In this document: in pieces, positions 9,422 to 16,119 of the stretch
How the letters are laid out: each line of letters begins with the position of its first letter
Position numbering within the stretch: the stretch's first letter is position 1
Assembly (NCBI GenBank): GCA_035758925.1
Contig: DASTVV010000216.1
Location: forward strand, 1-20,289
Reading direction: 5' to 3'
Origin: DASPMP01 sp035758925
Lineage (GTDB): Bacteria > Gemmatimonadota > Gemmatimonadetes > Gemmatimonadales > Gemmatimonadaceae
DNA length: 20,289 nt
Notes under the pieces: model-generated
The model's input: the letters and a program-made list of their open reading frames with translations, nothing else
Told to the model about the DNA's origin: nothing
The model's database searches: none
Translations under genes and position numbers: made by a program

Positions 9422-10214
9422 CGGCGCACGCCCAGCGCTTTTTGCAGCCGATGCATGTGGGCAGCACGTGCAACGGCGAGCTGGAGGCAACCTGCTTGTC
9501 GTGCAGGTCGCGGAACGCCAGCAGATCCTCGAAGCGGTCCTCGCGCTCGCGAGTGAATCCGCAGGATTCGATGCGCCGCCGCGGGTTCTGGTACGTGCCG
9601 AACATGATGTCGAAGATCGGCAGGTCAGAGTAGTTGTTCGTGTGCTAGTCGCGCTCGTGATGCACGCGATGCGACTCGGGGCGCTGGAAGATGGGGCCCA
9701 GCCACGCGGGCGTCCGGATGTTCCAGTGGTAGAAGAACTCCGCCACCGCCGTGAACACGGTGTACAGCGCGGCGGCCGGAACGCTCACGCCGAGCAGCGT
9801 GTAGACTATCGAAGCGCTGAGGATGGAATTGAGCGTGATCTCCGCCGGGTGCTTGTAGAACGACGTCAGCACCTCGATGCGCCTGGGCGAGTGATGCAGC
9901 TGGTGGCACACCTTCCACCAGAACTGCGACGAATGCCGCCAGCGGTGCCACCAGTAGTAGATGAAGCTCGAGACCACGTACGCGACGAGCGCCTGGGGCA
10001 GCACGCCCATTCGTCCGTCCAGCTGGAACAGGGACACGCGGCGCAGCCAGCCGTCCCACGTGTATCCGGCCAGCACGAGGATGCCTGCCTGCAGGCTGTT
10101 GATGAGCAGGATGCGCGGATACCAGGCGCGCACGCGCGGCAGCTTCGCCGCGGGCCAGAGACGTTCCGTGATCAGAAAACCTGCGCCGATCCCAAACACG
10201 AGCAACAGAGTCAT
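9411..10214 (-). pseudogene. Fatty acid hydroxylase/sterol desaturase family gene with in-frame TAG
   Basis: Encodes an integral membrane di-iron hydroxylase of the sterol desaturase superfamily. ATG at 10214 is preceded by GGAAG at 5-nt spacing. All histidine boxes are present: HRWRH (90-94), HQLHH (104-108), His163 and HRVHH (182-186). Codon 190 (9645-9647) is TAG. The same frame then continues with family-like sequence, HTNNYSDLPIFDIMFGTY, to a TGA at 9411 with a Cys-containing tail (CIGCKKRWAC). Family members usually have Tyr or a similar residue there, so a single-base nonsense change or a sequence error is likely. The truncated 189-residue product keeps every metal ligand and might retain some activity. 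The full frame overlaps the next gene by 11 bp. The natural substrate (lipid, sterol or carotenoid) cannot be told. Confidence 0.85.
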
Positions 10215-10327
10215 TCGGGCTTCCGTCTTGTGACGTGTCCAGAATGACGCCTTTTGGCGCGCGTCAGTTGCCTAGAAAAGACGTAGAAAGCGCGCCGGAA
10301 TTACGTATTTCCCTTAGACGAGAACCG

Positions 10328-10375
10328 GACAACCCGACAACCCGACAACCCGTCAACCCGACAACCCGTCAACCC
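10328..10375 (-). repeat. Six-copy octamer array with G-quadruplex pattern on the minus strand
   Basis: Six tandem 8-bp units of GWCAACCC (GACAACCC or GTCAACCC) fill this interval. Read on the minus strand they give six GGG tracts separated by exactly five bases (TTGAC or TTGTC), which meets the usual (G3N1-7)4 quadruplex rule. The array begins 4 nt past the phosphodiesterase stop and lies about 115 nt before the hydroxylase start, so it would be transcribed as G-rich RNA if the two genes are joined. No T-rich terminator is seen nearby. The octamer recurs at 7560-7575. Confidence 0.75.
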
Positions 10376-10379
10376 GACG

Positions 10380-11363
10380 TCAGTGCACGCCGGCGACCGC
10401 CGAAGCCTCGAACGCCGCCGTTACAGGACGGCCCGTGATGTTCGCGGGAGCGTCGATGCCAAGCAGCCACAACACGGTGGCCGCGGTGTCCATGGTGCGA
10501 ACGCCGGTGAGCGTGTCACCCGCCTGAACTCCGGCGCCCCACACGATCCATGGGATGGTGGTGTCCACCGGATCCGGCGTTCCATGCGTGCGGTCGTGTC
10601 CCCCGTGGTCCGCCGTGACGATCACCGTGAATTTGCCCGCGCCGAACCGCGCGGTGGCGCGCTCGAGAATGCGCTCCACGCCGCGATCCACGTGTTGCAC
10701 GGCGCTTCCATACGCGCGACTCATCCAGCCCAGCGAGTGGCCCGCCTGGTCCGGATCCATGATGTGTATGAAGACGAGGTTCGGGCTGGCGGTGTCGAGA
10801 TAGTCCGCGAGGTAGTCGACGGCGCGACCCACGGAGAACAGGCTGATGAATCCACCCCGCGGCGTGCGCGAATAGTCCAGCGTGGACGGCACCTCGAGAT
10901 GATGGAACTTGGTCTTGCTAAAAACCGCCGCCGTTACGAATCCCGCCGAGTGCGCAAGTGAGAAGACAGTCGGCGCAGTGACGTAGCCTCTCTGGCGCAC
11001 TTCGTCGTCGTTCCACGTCACGCCGTGCTGCTCCAGCGACAGGCCGCTGAGCATCGACACGTGCGACGGCAGTGTGACGCTCAAGCCAATGGTCTGCGCC
11101 GACGGCGCGTACCGGCCTTCGCGCCTGAGGCGTTGCAGTGTAGTCGCCTGGAACTCGTCGATGGCGTCGGGCCGGAGACCGTCGATCGAGATCACGATGA
11201 CGTGATCCGTCACGCGTCCATGCCGGAGCGTCGCGCCCTGCTGCGAGACGGTCCCGCCGTTGGCACCGTTCGCGGGCGGCTGCGGTGGCGACGTGCACGC
11301 GACCATCGCTACCGCGGTCAGAGCGAATCTGAGCGGATAAAATGAGCTCTTCAGCGGTTTCAT
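10380..11363 (-). CDS. Alkaline phosphatase superfamily / type I phosphodiesterase lipoprotein
   Basis: A 327-residue secreted metal-dependent phosphodiesterase or phosphatase of the nucleotide pyrophosphatase (NPP-like) type. The N-terminus has Lys/Arg residues, a hydrophobic stretch and MVAC, a plausible lipobox with Cys23 as lipidation site. A Pro/Gly/Asn-rich tether follows. Active-site signatures in order: metal-binding Asp61 in VISIDGLRPDAI, nucleophile Thr97 in SVTLPSHVSML, DPDQAGHS (Asp203/Asp205 and His209), TADHGGH (Asp252, His253) and His260. These cover the two-zinc site of the superfamily. The substrate is unknown. ATG at 11363 is preceded by AGGGG. The frame stays open another 171 codons, but that part is antisense to the ABC ATPase gene and has no signal peptide. 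The gene is divergent from the ABC genes across a repeat-bearing promoter region. Confidence 0.9.
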   Translation of the reverse strand: MKPLKSSFYPLRFALTAVAMVACTSPPQPPANGANGGTVSQQGATLRHGRVTDHVIVISIDGLRPDAIDEFQATTLQRLRREGRYAPSAQTIGLSVTLPSHVSMLSGLSLEQHGVTWNDDEVRQRGYVTAPTVFSLAHSAGFVTAAVFSKTKFHHLEVPSTLDYSRTPRGGFISLFSVGRAVDYLADYLDTASPNLVFIHIMDPDQAGHSLGWMSRAYGSAVQHVDRGVERILERATARFGAGKFTVIVTADHGGHDRTHGTPDPVDTTIPWIVWGAGVQAGDTLTGVRTMDTAATVLWLLGIDAPANITGRPVTAAFEASAVAGVH

Positions 11364-11388
11364 CACCCCTGCACGTTGTCCACGGTAG

Positions 11389-11434
11389 CCAACTTTCACC
11401 AGGTGCACCCACCAACTTTCACCAGGTGCACCCA
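11389..11434. promoter_or_regulatory. 23-bp perfect tandem duplication with two GGTGCACC palindromes
   Basis: Two identical 23-bp units, 11389-11411 and 11412-11434, sit in the divergent region between the phosphodiesterase and ABC ATPase starts. Each unit contains the perfect 8-bp palindrome GGTGCACC (11402-11409 and 11425-11432), with centres 23 bp apart, about two helical turns. This looks like a paired operator for a dimeric regulator. The tandem lies 26 bp upstream of the phosphodiesterase ATG and about 107 bp upstream of the ABC ATPase ATG. Confidence 0.55.
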
Positions 11435-11540
11435 AATGATACCCCAACTCACGCGCAATGTCGGGCACGGCGCCCAGCCTGCTGTACTCGTTCGGCTTGC
11501 CGCGCACGATTCGCTTACGTCTCGAGGCGTTCAGATATTG

Positions 11541-12275
11541 ATGGCTTCCCTCTCCCTCACGCGCATGCTCACGGTCCGTGGGTTGTCCAAGAGATTCGGG
11601 CCGGTGTGGGCGCTGCGCGACGCGAGCTTCCACGTAAATGAGGGAGAGGTTCTCGGGCTGATCGGTCCGAACGGGGCCGGCAAGAGCACGGTGTTCCAGT
11701 GCCTTGCCGGCCTTCTGCCGTCGGACGGCGGCGAGGTGCTGTCCGGCCAGCGCGAGCTGGAGCCGGGCAAGCGATCGTCGGTGATGCTGTTCCTGCCTGA
11801 CCGCATCACGCCGTGGCCCGATCAAACGGTGGACTTCGTGCTGGACTTTGCGGCGCATGCGTTCGGCGCCGCGCAATCATGGGCTGGCAGCGCGCGTGGC
11901 GAGACCGGCCAGGTGCTGCGCCTGCACGAGCTCTCGGGCAAGCGCATGGGCCAGTTGTCCAAGGGACAGCGCAAGCGCGTGCTGCTGGCAATGGCGCTGT
12001 GCGCGCCGCAGCCGCTGACGCTGATGGACGAGCCGTTCGACGGGCTGGATCTGCGGCACGCACGCGTGGTTGCCGAGTACCTGCGGGCGCAATCGCGCAC
12101 CGGCCGCACCTTGTTCCTCTCGATTCACGACATGCACGACGCCGCACGGGTGTGCGACCGTCTCGTGCTGCTCAACGAGGGCACGGTTGTGGCCGAGGGC
12201 ACTCCGGACGAGCTGCGCGTTCGCGCGCAGAAGCCAGGCGGCGACTTTGAAGAGGTGTTTCTTGCCCTCACCTAG
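11541..12275 (+). CDS. ABC transporter ATP-binding protein (ABC-2 exporter type)
   Basis: A 244-residue ATPase subunit. Walker A GPNGAGKST at 42-50, signature LSKGQRKR at 139-146 (LSKGQ instead of LSGGQ), Walker B TLMDEPFDGLD at 160-170 and H-loop His196 in SIHD are all intact. The Q-loop position reads FLPDR, with Asp where Gln or Glu is usual. It powers the permease encoded next, whose start lies inside its 3' end. ATG at 11541 is the first start near the homology; the next ATG (11565, before LTVRGLSKRFG) is also possible. Upstream codons of the open frame translate the tandem repeats and are not protein-like. Fold and motifs are certain; the exported substrate is unknown. Confidence 0.92.
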   Translation: MASLSLTRMLTVRGLSKRFGPVWALRDASFHVNEGEVLGLIGPNGAGKSTVFQCLAGLLPSDGGEVLSGQRELEPGKRSSVMLFLPDRITPWPDQTVDFVLDFAAHAFGAAQSWAGSARGETGQVLRLHELSGKRMGQLSKGQRKRVLLAMALCAPQPLTLMDEPFDGLDLRHARVVAEYLRAQSRTGRTLFLSIHDMHDAARVCDRLVLLNEGTVVAEGTPDELRVRAQKPGGDFEEVFLALT

Positions 12276-13647
12276 CGTGCGCTGGCTGCTGAAGAAGGAG
12301 GTGCGCGAGCTGGCGGCGTCGCGCGCGTTCCTCGTGTTCGCGCTGCTGGTGGGCCCGCTGGTGTGGCACGCGTTCAGGATATCGGTCTTCACGTACGTCG
12401 AGATGAGTGGCGCTGCCGGCGGTCCGGCGGCGCTGTCGCAGGGATTGAGCCCGCTGGATGGCATCGTGGTGCCGACGTTCGGCGCGTACGTGCTGGCGCT
12501 GTCGCTGCTGTTTCCGTTCGCGGCCATTCGACTCGTGAGCGCCGAGAAGGAAAGCGGCGCGCTGTCGCTGTTGATCCAGAGCCGTCACACGCTCACGGCG
12601 CAGGTGCTGGTGAAGTTCGCGGTGCTGATGGCTGCGTGGGTGCTCTCGTGGATTCCCGGACTTGTCGCCCTGTGGCTGTGGCGGTCGGGGGGCGGACACC
12701 TGTGGGCGCCCGAAGTGCTGTCCGTGCTGGCTGGCCACCTGCTGCGCGGCGCGCTCGTGATCTCCATCGCCATGCTTGCGGCAGCCGTGATGGAGAACGC
12801 CGCGGCCGCCGCGGTGCTGGCGCTCGCGTTCACGCTGGCGTCGTGGGCGCTGGAGTTCGTGGCGCAGGTGCAGGGCGGCCTGGCGCAGCAGGCAGCGGAT
12901 CTCGCGCCGGAGGGAATGCTGCGCGCGCTCGAGCGTGGCGAAGTGCGGCTCGACGTCATCGGCATCATGCTCGTGACGGTCGCGTCGAATCTCGCCGTCG
13001 CCATCGTATGGCTGCACCAGGGGCGCGAGCGCGGCTTCCGCTGGGCCATGACGCTCGCAATTCTCGTGGCCACCACCGTCCTGTCGCCCCTCGCGTCGGC
13101 ATCCCGGCGCAGCTGGGACGTGAGCGAGGATCGCCGCAACTCGTTCTCCCCGGCCGACGAGCGCGCACTGAAGAGCATCAGCGAGCCGTTGCGCGTGGAG
13201 GTGAATCTCGCGCCGGAAGATCCGCGACTCGCGGATCTCGAGCGCGAAGTGCTGCGCAAGCTTCGGCGCACGCTGCCGAACGTCTCGGTGGTCAACACCG
13301 CGCAGTCGGCGACCGGCCTGTTCGAGCCTTTCGCGGGGGTGAGCCGCGATGGCACGCCGGAGTCGAATGCTGGCTACGGCGAAGTGTGGTATCAGGTGGG
13401 CGCAAAACGCGCGATGAGCCGGTCCACGACGGAGCCCATCGTGCTGGATGTCATCTACGAGCTGGGCGGCGTCACGCCGCCAGCGCGCGCCGGGCAGCCT
13501 GCGTATCCTGGGTATCCGCTTGCGACGGCGCCGGACACCGCGCCTTACTTCTTCTTTCTGATCCTTCCGGGCATCGTGGCCGCGTTCTGGTGGTGGACGC
13601 GCCGGCCGCGAGCGCCGGCCACCGTTTCACGTCTCGAGCCAACATAG
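12262..13647 (+). CDS. ABC-2 type permease with GldG-like C-terminal domain
   Basis: A 461-residue membrane protein. Residues 1-270 hold about six or seven hydrophobic segments in ABC-2 permease style, with KKEVRELAASRAF at the N-terminus and AEKESGALSLLIQS after the second segment. After the last helix of that block, DVSEDRRNSFSPADERALKSI (about 286-306) and EPLRVEVNLAPEDPR resemble the start of the GldG/ABC_transp_aux extracytoplasmic domain, whose members begin with a similar RYTLSP-like motif. A final hydrophobic segment (FFFLILPGIVAAFWWWT) lies near the C-terminus. I chose TTG at 12262 because AGAGG lies 6 nt before it, giving a 14-bp overlap with the ATPase gene. GTG at 12277 is the alternative but has no ribosome binding site. 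Confidence 0.8.
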   Translation: MPSPSVRWLLKKEVRELAASRAFLVFALLVGPLVWHAFRISVFTYVEMSGAAGGPAALSQGLSPLDGIVVPTFGAYVLALSLLFPFAAIRLVSAEKESGALSLLIQSRHTLTAQVLVKFAVLMAAWVLSWIPGLVALWLWRSGGGHLWAPEVLSVLAGHLLRGALVISIAMLAAAVMENAAAAAVLALAFTLASWALEFVAQVQGGLAQQAADLAPEGMLRALERGEVRLDVIGIMLVTVASNLAVAIVWLHQGRERGFRWAMTLAILVATTVLSPLASASRRSWDVSEDRRNSFSPADERALKSISEPLRVEVNLAPEDPRLADLEREVLRKLRRTLPNVSVVNTAQSATGLFEPFAGVSRDGTPESNAGYGEVWYQVGAKRAMSRSTTEPIVLDVIYELGGVTPPARAGQPAYPGYPLATAPDTAPYFFFLILPGIVAAFWWWTRRPRAPATVSRLEPT

Positions 13648-13669
13648 AGCTGTCTGTCCGTTTCAGCCC

Positions 13670-14158
13670 TTAGTCGTGACGCGCCACTTCGCCGCGCAGG
13701 ACGGCAATTGCGTGCTCGACTATTGCGTCCAGCGCGGCAAGCGAATCCTTCACACCGCCGGGTGACCCGGGCAGGTTCACGATCAACGTGCGATGGCGGA
13801 CACCGGAGCGTCCGCGCGACAGCGCCGCCCTGGGGAAGCTGTTCACCGCGTTCGCGCGCAGCCATTCGGCGATGCCCGGGGCATCGCGCTCGATGACAGC
13901 CGCGGTGGCCTCCGGTGTCACGTCGGTTGGCGAGAGACCGGTGCCACCCGTGGTGAGCACCAGGTCGGCGAGCTCGGTGTCGCACCACTCGACCAACTTT
14001 CCGATGATGGCGTTGGCGTCATCGGAGACGAGCTCACGCGCCGCCAGTTGATGGCCGTGCTCGCGCGTCCACGCGACAATGGCGTCGCCGCTGGTGTCCC
14101 CGCCCTTGCGCTCGCCGCGCGCGCCCGCGGTTGAGATCGTGAGGATCGCGACTCGCAC
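13670..14158 (-). CDS. MoaB/Mog family molybdenum cofactor biosynthesis protein
   Basis: A 162-residue MPT-binding domain protein. Family signatures are LTISTAG at the N-terminus, the nucleotide/MPT-binding TTGGTGLSPTDVTPEAT (about 91-107) and NLPGSPGGV (about 127-135). Mog-type enzymes adenylylate molybdopterin before molybdenum insertion; single-domain bacterial forms of this size are annotated either MoaB or MogA, and the sequence alone does not separate them. The start is GTG at 14158, 14 nt after the regulator's stop, so the two genes are probably cotranscribed. It converges with the ABC permease gene, with 22 bp between the stops. No other molybdenum cofactor gene is in the window. Confidence 0.9.
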   Translation of the reverse strand: MRVAILTISTAGARGERKGGDTSGDAIVAWTREHGHQLAARELVSDDANAIIGKLVEWCDTELADLVLTTGGTGLSPTDVTPEATAAVIERDAPGIAEWLRANAVNSFPRAALSRGRSGVRHRTLIVNLPGSPGGVKDSLAALDAIVEHAIAVLRGEVARHD

Positions 14159-14172
14159 TGAGACGCGTGGGG

Positions 14173-14823
14173 CTAGGCCGCCGGCTTCACGCTGAAGCAG
14201 CAGCGGTGTCGCCCGCCGCTGTGCTCGCAGCGCTCCTGAACCGTGGCCCCCGTGATCTCACCCACCATCGATTCGACGGCGAGGCACGTGTTCGGGTTGC
14301 CGCTCACCGCCGTGGCGAGCGGGCAGGCCGAACCCTGGAGCGTCACTCCCTCACGCCGGTCCTCCACCTGCACCGAACCGCCCAGCGAGTTCAGGACAGC
14401 GGCCGCTGCGCTGGCCCGATCGTGCAGGCTGCCGTTGGCGCGGCCGCCGGCAGCTTCAGCAAGACGACGACCCGCCTGTCGCAGCACCTTACGCATCTGC
14501 GCGGGAGCCAGCTCGCCCGAAAGCACCTCCAGAAGCGCCGTCAACGCTGGAGCATATGCGCGGGACAACATCGGTTCGGCGCTCGGATGTATCTCGTAGA
14601 GCGACGCGGGCTTGCCCGCTCCCGGACCGCGCCGAACACCGGCGTGCTGGATGATGCCGTCGCGCTCGAGAACGGTGAGGTGTTGCCGAATGGCGTTGTC
14701 GGTGAGGCCGAGCTCCGCGGCCAGCTCATCCACGGTACACGGGCCGGCGCGGAGTCGTGCGACGACGCGCCCGCGCGTGCTGTCGAGAAATCGCTGGGTC
14801 ACCCCGGTTTTTGATCCGAGCAT
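14173..14823 (-). CDS. SufR-like winged-helix regulator with C-terminal Cys cluster
   Basis: A 216-residue DeoR/ArsR-like transcriptional regulator. A winged helix-turn-helix lies at about 12-75 (TVDELAAELGLTDNAIRQHL, then the wing RRGPGAGKPASLYEI). A helical dimer region follows. The C-terminal domain has Cys167, 180, 199, 208 and 209, spaced C-X12-C-X18-C-X8-CC. Related COG2345/SufR proteins use such cysteines to bind an Fe-S cluster and sense iron or redox state. The first X12 spacing matches SufR; the others differ, so a different cluster mode is possible. ATG at 14823 is supported by GGAGG at 4-nt spacing; the 20-codon upstream extension is not needed. It is divergent from a DUF4142 gene across a shared promoter region with an inverted repeat, which suggests autoregulation. 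Confidence 0.85.
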   Translation of the reverse strand: MLGSKTGVTQRFLDSTRGRVVARLRAGPCTVDELAAELGLTDNAIRQHLTVLERDGIIQHAGVRRGPGAGKPASLYEIHPSAEPMLSRAYAPALTALLEVLSGELAPAQMRKVLRQAGRRLAEAAGGRANGSLHDRASAAAAVLNSLGGSVQVEDRREGVTLQGSACPLATAVSGNPNTCLAVESMVGEITGATVQERCEHSGGRHRCCFSVKPAA

Positions 14824-14841
14824 GCCACCTCCATGGCCGGA

Positions 14842-14870
14842 CAATAAATCGGCTGTCCAGTAACTGTCAA
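14842..14870 (-). promoter_or_regulatory. Sigma-70-type promoter for the SufR-like gene
   Basis: On the minus strand, TTGACA (14865-14870) and TTATTG (14842-14847) are separated by 17 bp. The implied transcription start is near 14835, just before the GGAGG and ATG of the regulator. The -35 is perfect; the -10 is only partly like consensus. Confidence 0.5.
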
Positions 14871-14874
14871 ATAT

Positions 14875-14892
14875 GTCAATCAAAATATTGAC
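14875..14892. promoter_or_regulatory. Inverted repeat GTCAAT-N6-ATTGAC between divergent genes
   Basis: A perfect 6-bp inverted repeat with a 6-bp AT-rich spacer sits between the SufR-like gene and the DUF4142 gene. Its right arm contains the likely -35 of the plus-strand promoter, and its left edge is 4 bp from the -35 of the minus-strand promoter. SufR proteins are known to bind inverted repeats of the CAA-N-TTG kind, so this is the natural candidate for the regulator's own operator. Confidence 0.5.
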
Positions 14893-14916
14893 TTATTAGC
14901 CGCCTGTCGATATCTC
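14888..14916 (+). promoter_or_regulatory. Sigma-70-type promoter for the first DUF4142 gene
   Basis: TTGACT (14888-14893) and TATCTC (14911-14916) are separated by 17 bp, about 60 nt upstream of the chosen ATG. The -35 overlaps the right arm of the inverted repeat, so a protein bound there would block this promoter. Confidence 0.4.
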
Positions 14917-14973
14917 TGTCGGCGCGGGCCACTTGCTTGGGCGCCCGCGTCAACCATGAACCGGAGATTGTCC

Positions 14974-15516
14974 ATGCGTACCACCATCGCCCTGGCCGCC
15001 GTCGCGGCCGTCGCGTCCTTTGGGTTCGTTCGCAGTTCCCCCGCATCCGTCCGTCCCGCCGCCCTCGACGACGCGACCATCGTCGCCATCCTCGAGCAGG
15101 CCAACTCCGCCGACATCGCGACAGGCGGGCTGGGCGCCGAGCGCGCGGAGACGAAGGAAGTGAAGGACTACGGCAAGATGTTGTCGCAGGTGCACACGGC
15201 GGTGAACCAGAAGGCGCGGGACCTGGCGAAGAAACTTGGCGTGACGCCCACGCCGCCCAAGGACGACCAGGCGGCCAAAGATCACGCCGCGGTGATGGCC
15301 AGGCTTCGCGGTCTCAAGGGCGCGGCGTTCGAGAAGGCGTTTCTCGAGCACGAGCAGTCCTATCACGCCGCGGTCCTCACCGCCGTGAAGGGCACGATCG
15401 TTCCCGCGATTCAGAACGCGGAGCTCAAGGAGTTCGTCGTGAGCCTCGCCCCGGCGTTCGAGGCGCATCGGCTGGCGGCGGAGAACCTGCTCAAACAGCA
15501 GGCGGCCAAGCCGTAA
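14974..15516 (+). CDS. DUF4142 domain protein, secreted
   Basis: A 180-residue exported helical protein of the DUF4142 family (ferritin-like four-helix fold). An N-terminal signal sequence, MRTTIALAAVAAVASFGF, ends around residue 22-25. The domain follows: DDATIVAILEQANSADI, KEVKDYGKMLSQVHTAVN and KAFLEHEQSYHAAVL, ending in AHRLAAENLLKQ. I chose ATG at 14974 because GGAG lies 7 nt before it; ATG at 14956 would add six basic residues and is possible. It is divergent from the SufR-like regulator. The molecular role of the family is not established; no metal site can be claimed from the sequence alone. Confidence 0.87.
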   Translation: MRTTIALAAVAAVASFGFVRSSPASVRPAALDDATIVAILEQANSADIATGGLGAERAETKEVKDYGKMLSQVHTAVNQKARDLAKKLGVTPTPPKDDQAAKDHAAVMARLRGLKGAAFEKAFLEHEQSYHAAVLTAVKGTIVPAIQNAELKEFVVSLAPAFEAHRLAAENLLKQQAAKP

Positions 15517-15531
15517 CGCTGGGCGAGGACG

Positions 15532-16119
15532 CTAGAGGTTGTAGCCGCGCGTCAACAGGCTCGTCGCCGACGCAGCGAACCCCTTTTCGTCGGGGATGTC
15601 GAACTCGAACGAGTCGGCCAGCCTGTCGTACACGTTGAAGAGCGTGCACACGTGAATCGCGTCCTCGATGGCGGCTTCGCTCAGCCCGACCTCGCGCAGC
15701 AACCGCGCATCATCGGCTATGACGGCGTCCGGGTTGAGCGTGAGCTTCTCGAGAAAGCCCAGCATGGCACGAAGGCGCTCGTCGATTGGCGCGGTGCGCC
15801 AGTCGTCGAGCACCGCCTGCACCAGCTTGTCGTCTCCATACGCTCGCGACGCGACCGCGCCGTGGGCGCCCGTTCAAAAGACGCACTGGTTGAGGCGCGA
15901 GACGAAGGCCGCGAACAGCTCGCGCTCGGCGATGCTCCAGTCCGAGGGGCCGCGCATGACGGCCTGCGTCCATGCGCTGATGGGCTTTCCGAGAAACTTC
16001 GGCCGGTAGAACAGCACGCGCAGGATGTCGGGCGCGCGACGGCCCTGCGTCATCTTGATGATCGCGAAGATGAGCTTTGCCTTGAGGCCGTGGCCATGCG
16101 TGACGCGCGCCAGTCTCAT
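15532..16119 (-). CDS. AhpD/CMD-family protein with predicted selenocysteine (CxxU)
   Basis: A 195-residue carboxymuconolactone decarboxylase-like protein, if the TGA at 15874-15876 (codon 82) is read as selenocysteine. Codons 1-81 end in AAFVSRLNQCVF; after the TGA the frame continues TGAHGAVASRAYGDDKLVQA and runs to the TAG at 15532 with further family sequence (LRAMLGFLEKLTL, AIEDAIHVCTLFNVYDRLAD). Family members I recall have C-x-F-C followed by x-G-A-H, so TGA stands in for the second redox Cys, giving C79-V-F-U82. A hairpin with GGUC loop follows at SECIS distance. The expected activity is thiol/selenol peroxidase-like, using a CxxC-type active site. ATG at 16119 overlaps the previous stop (ATGA). 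If the organism lacks Sec machinery this would be a broken gene. Confidence 0.75.
15847..15862 (-). promoter_or_regulatory. Candidate bacterial SECIS hairpin
   Basis: In the mRNA, CGGCGC and GCGUCG form a 6-bp stem (one G-U pair) closing a GGUC loop. The loop starts 17 nt after the UGA. Known bacterial SECIS elements place a short loop with a GU pair about 16-37 nt after the UGA, and the E. coli formate dehydrogenase H element has the same GGUC-type loop at almost the same distance. The bulged U of the E. coli element is not present here. Confidence 0.6.

Noticed and set aside
10235..10438. Small plus-strand frame with repeated NPTTRQP residues
   Set aside because: It is a translation of the intergenic octamer array and has no ribosome binding site or homology.
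11364..11876. 171-codon N-terminal extension of the phosphodiesterase frame
   Set aside because: It runs antisense through the ABC ATPase gene and would remove the lipoprotein signal from the N-terminus.
12070..12261. 64-codon upstream extension of the permease frame
   Set aside because: It lies out of frame inside the ATPase gene and has Cys/Arg-rich sequence with no permease similarity.
14937..15638. A 233-codon plus-strand frame over the first DUF4142 gene
   Set aside because: It is an Arg/Gly-rich shadow; the 14974 frame has a signal peptide, ribosome binding site and domain match.
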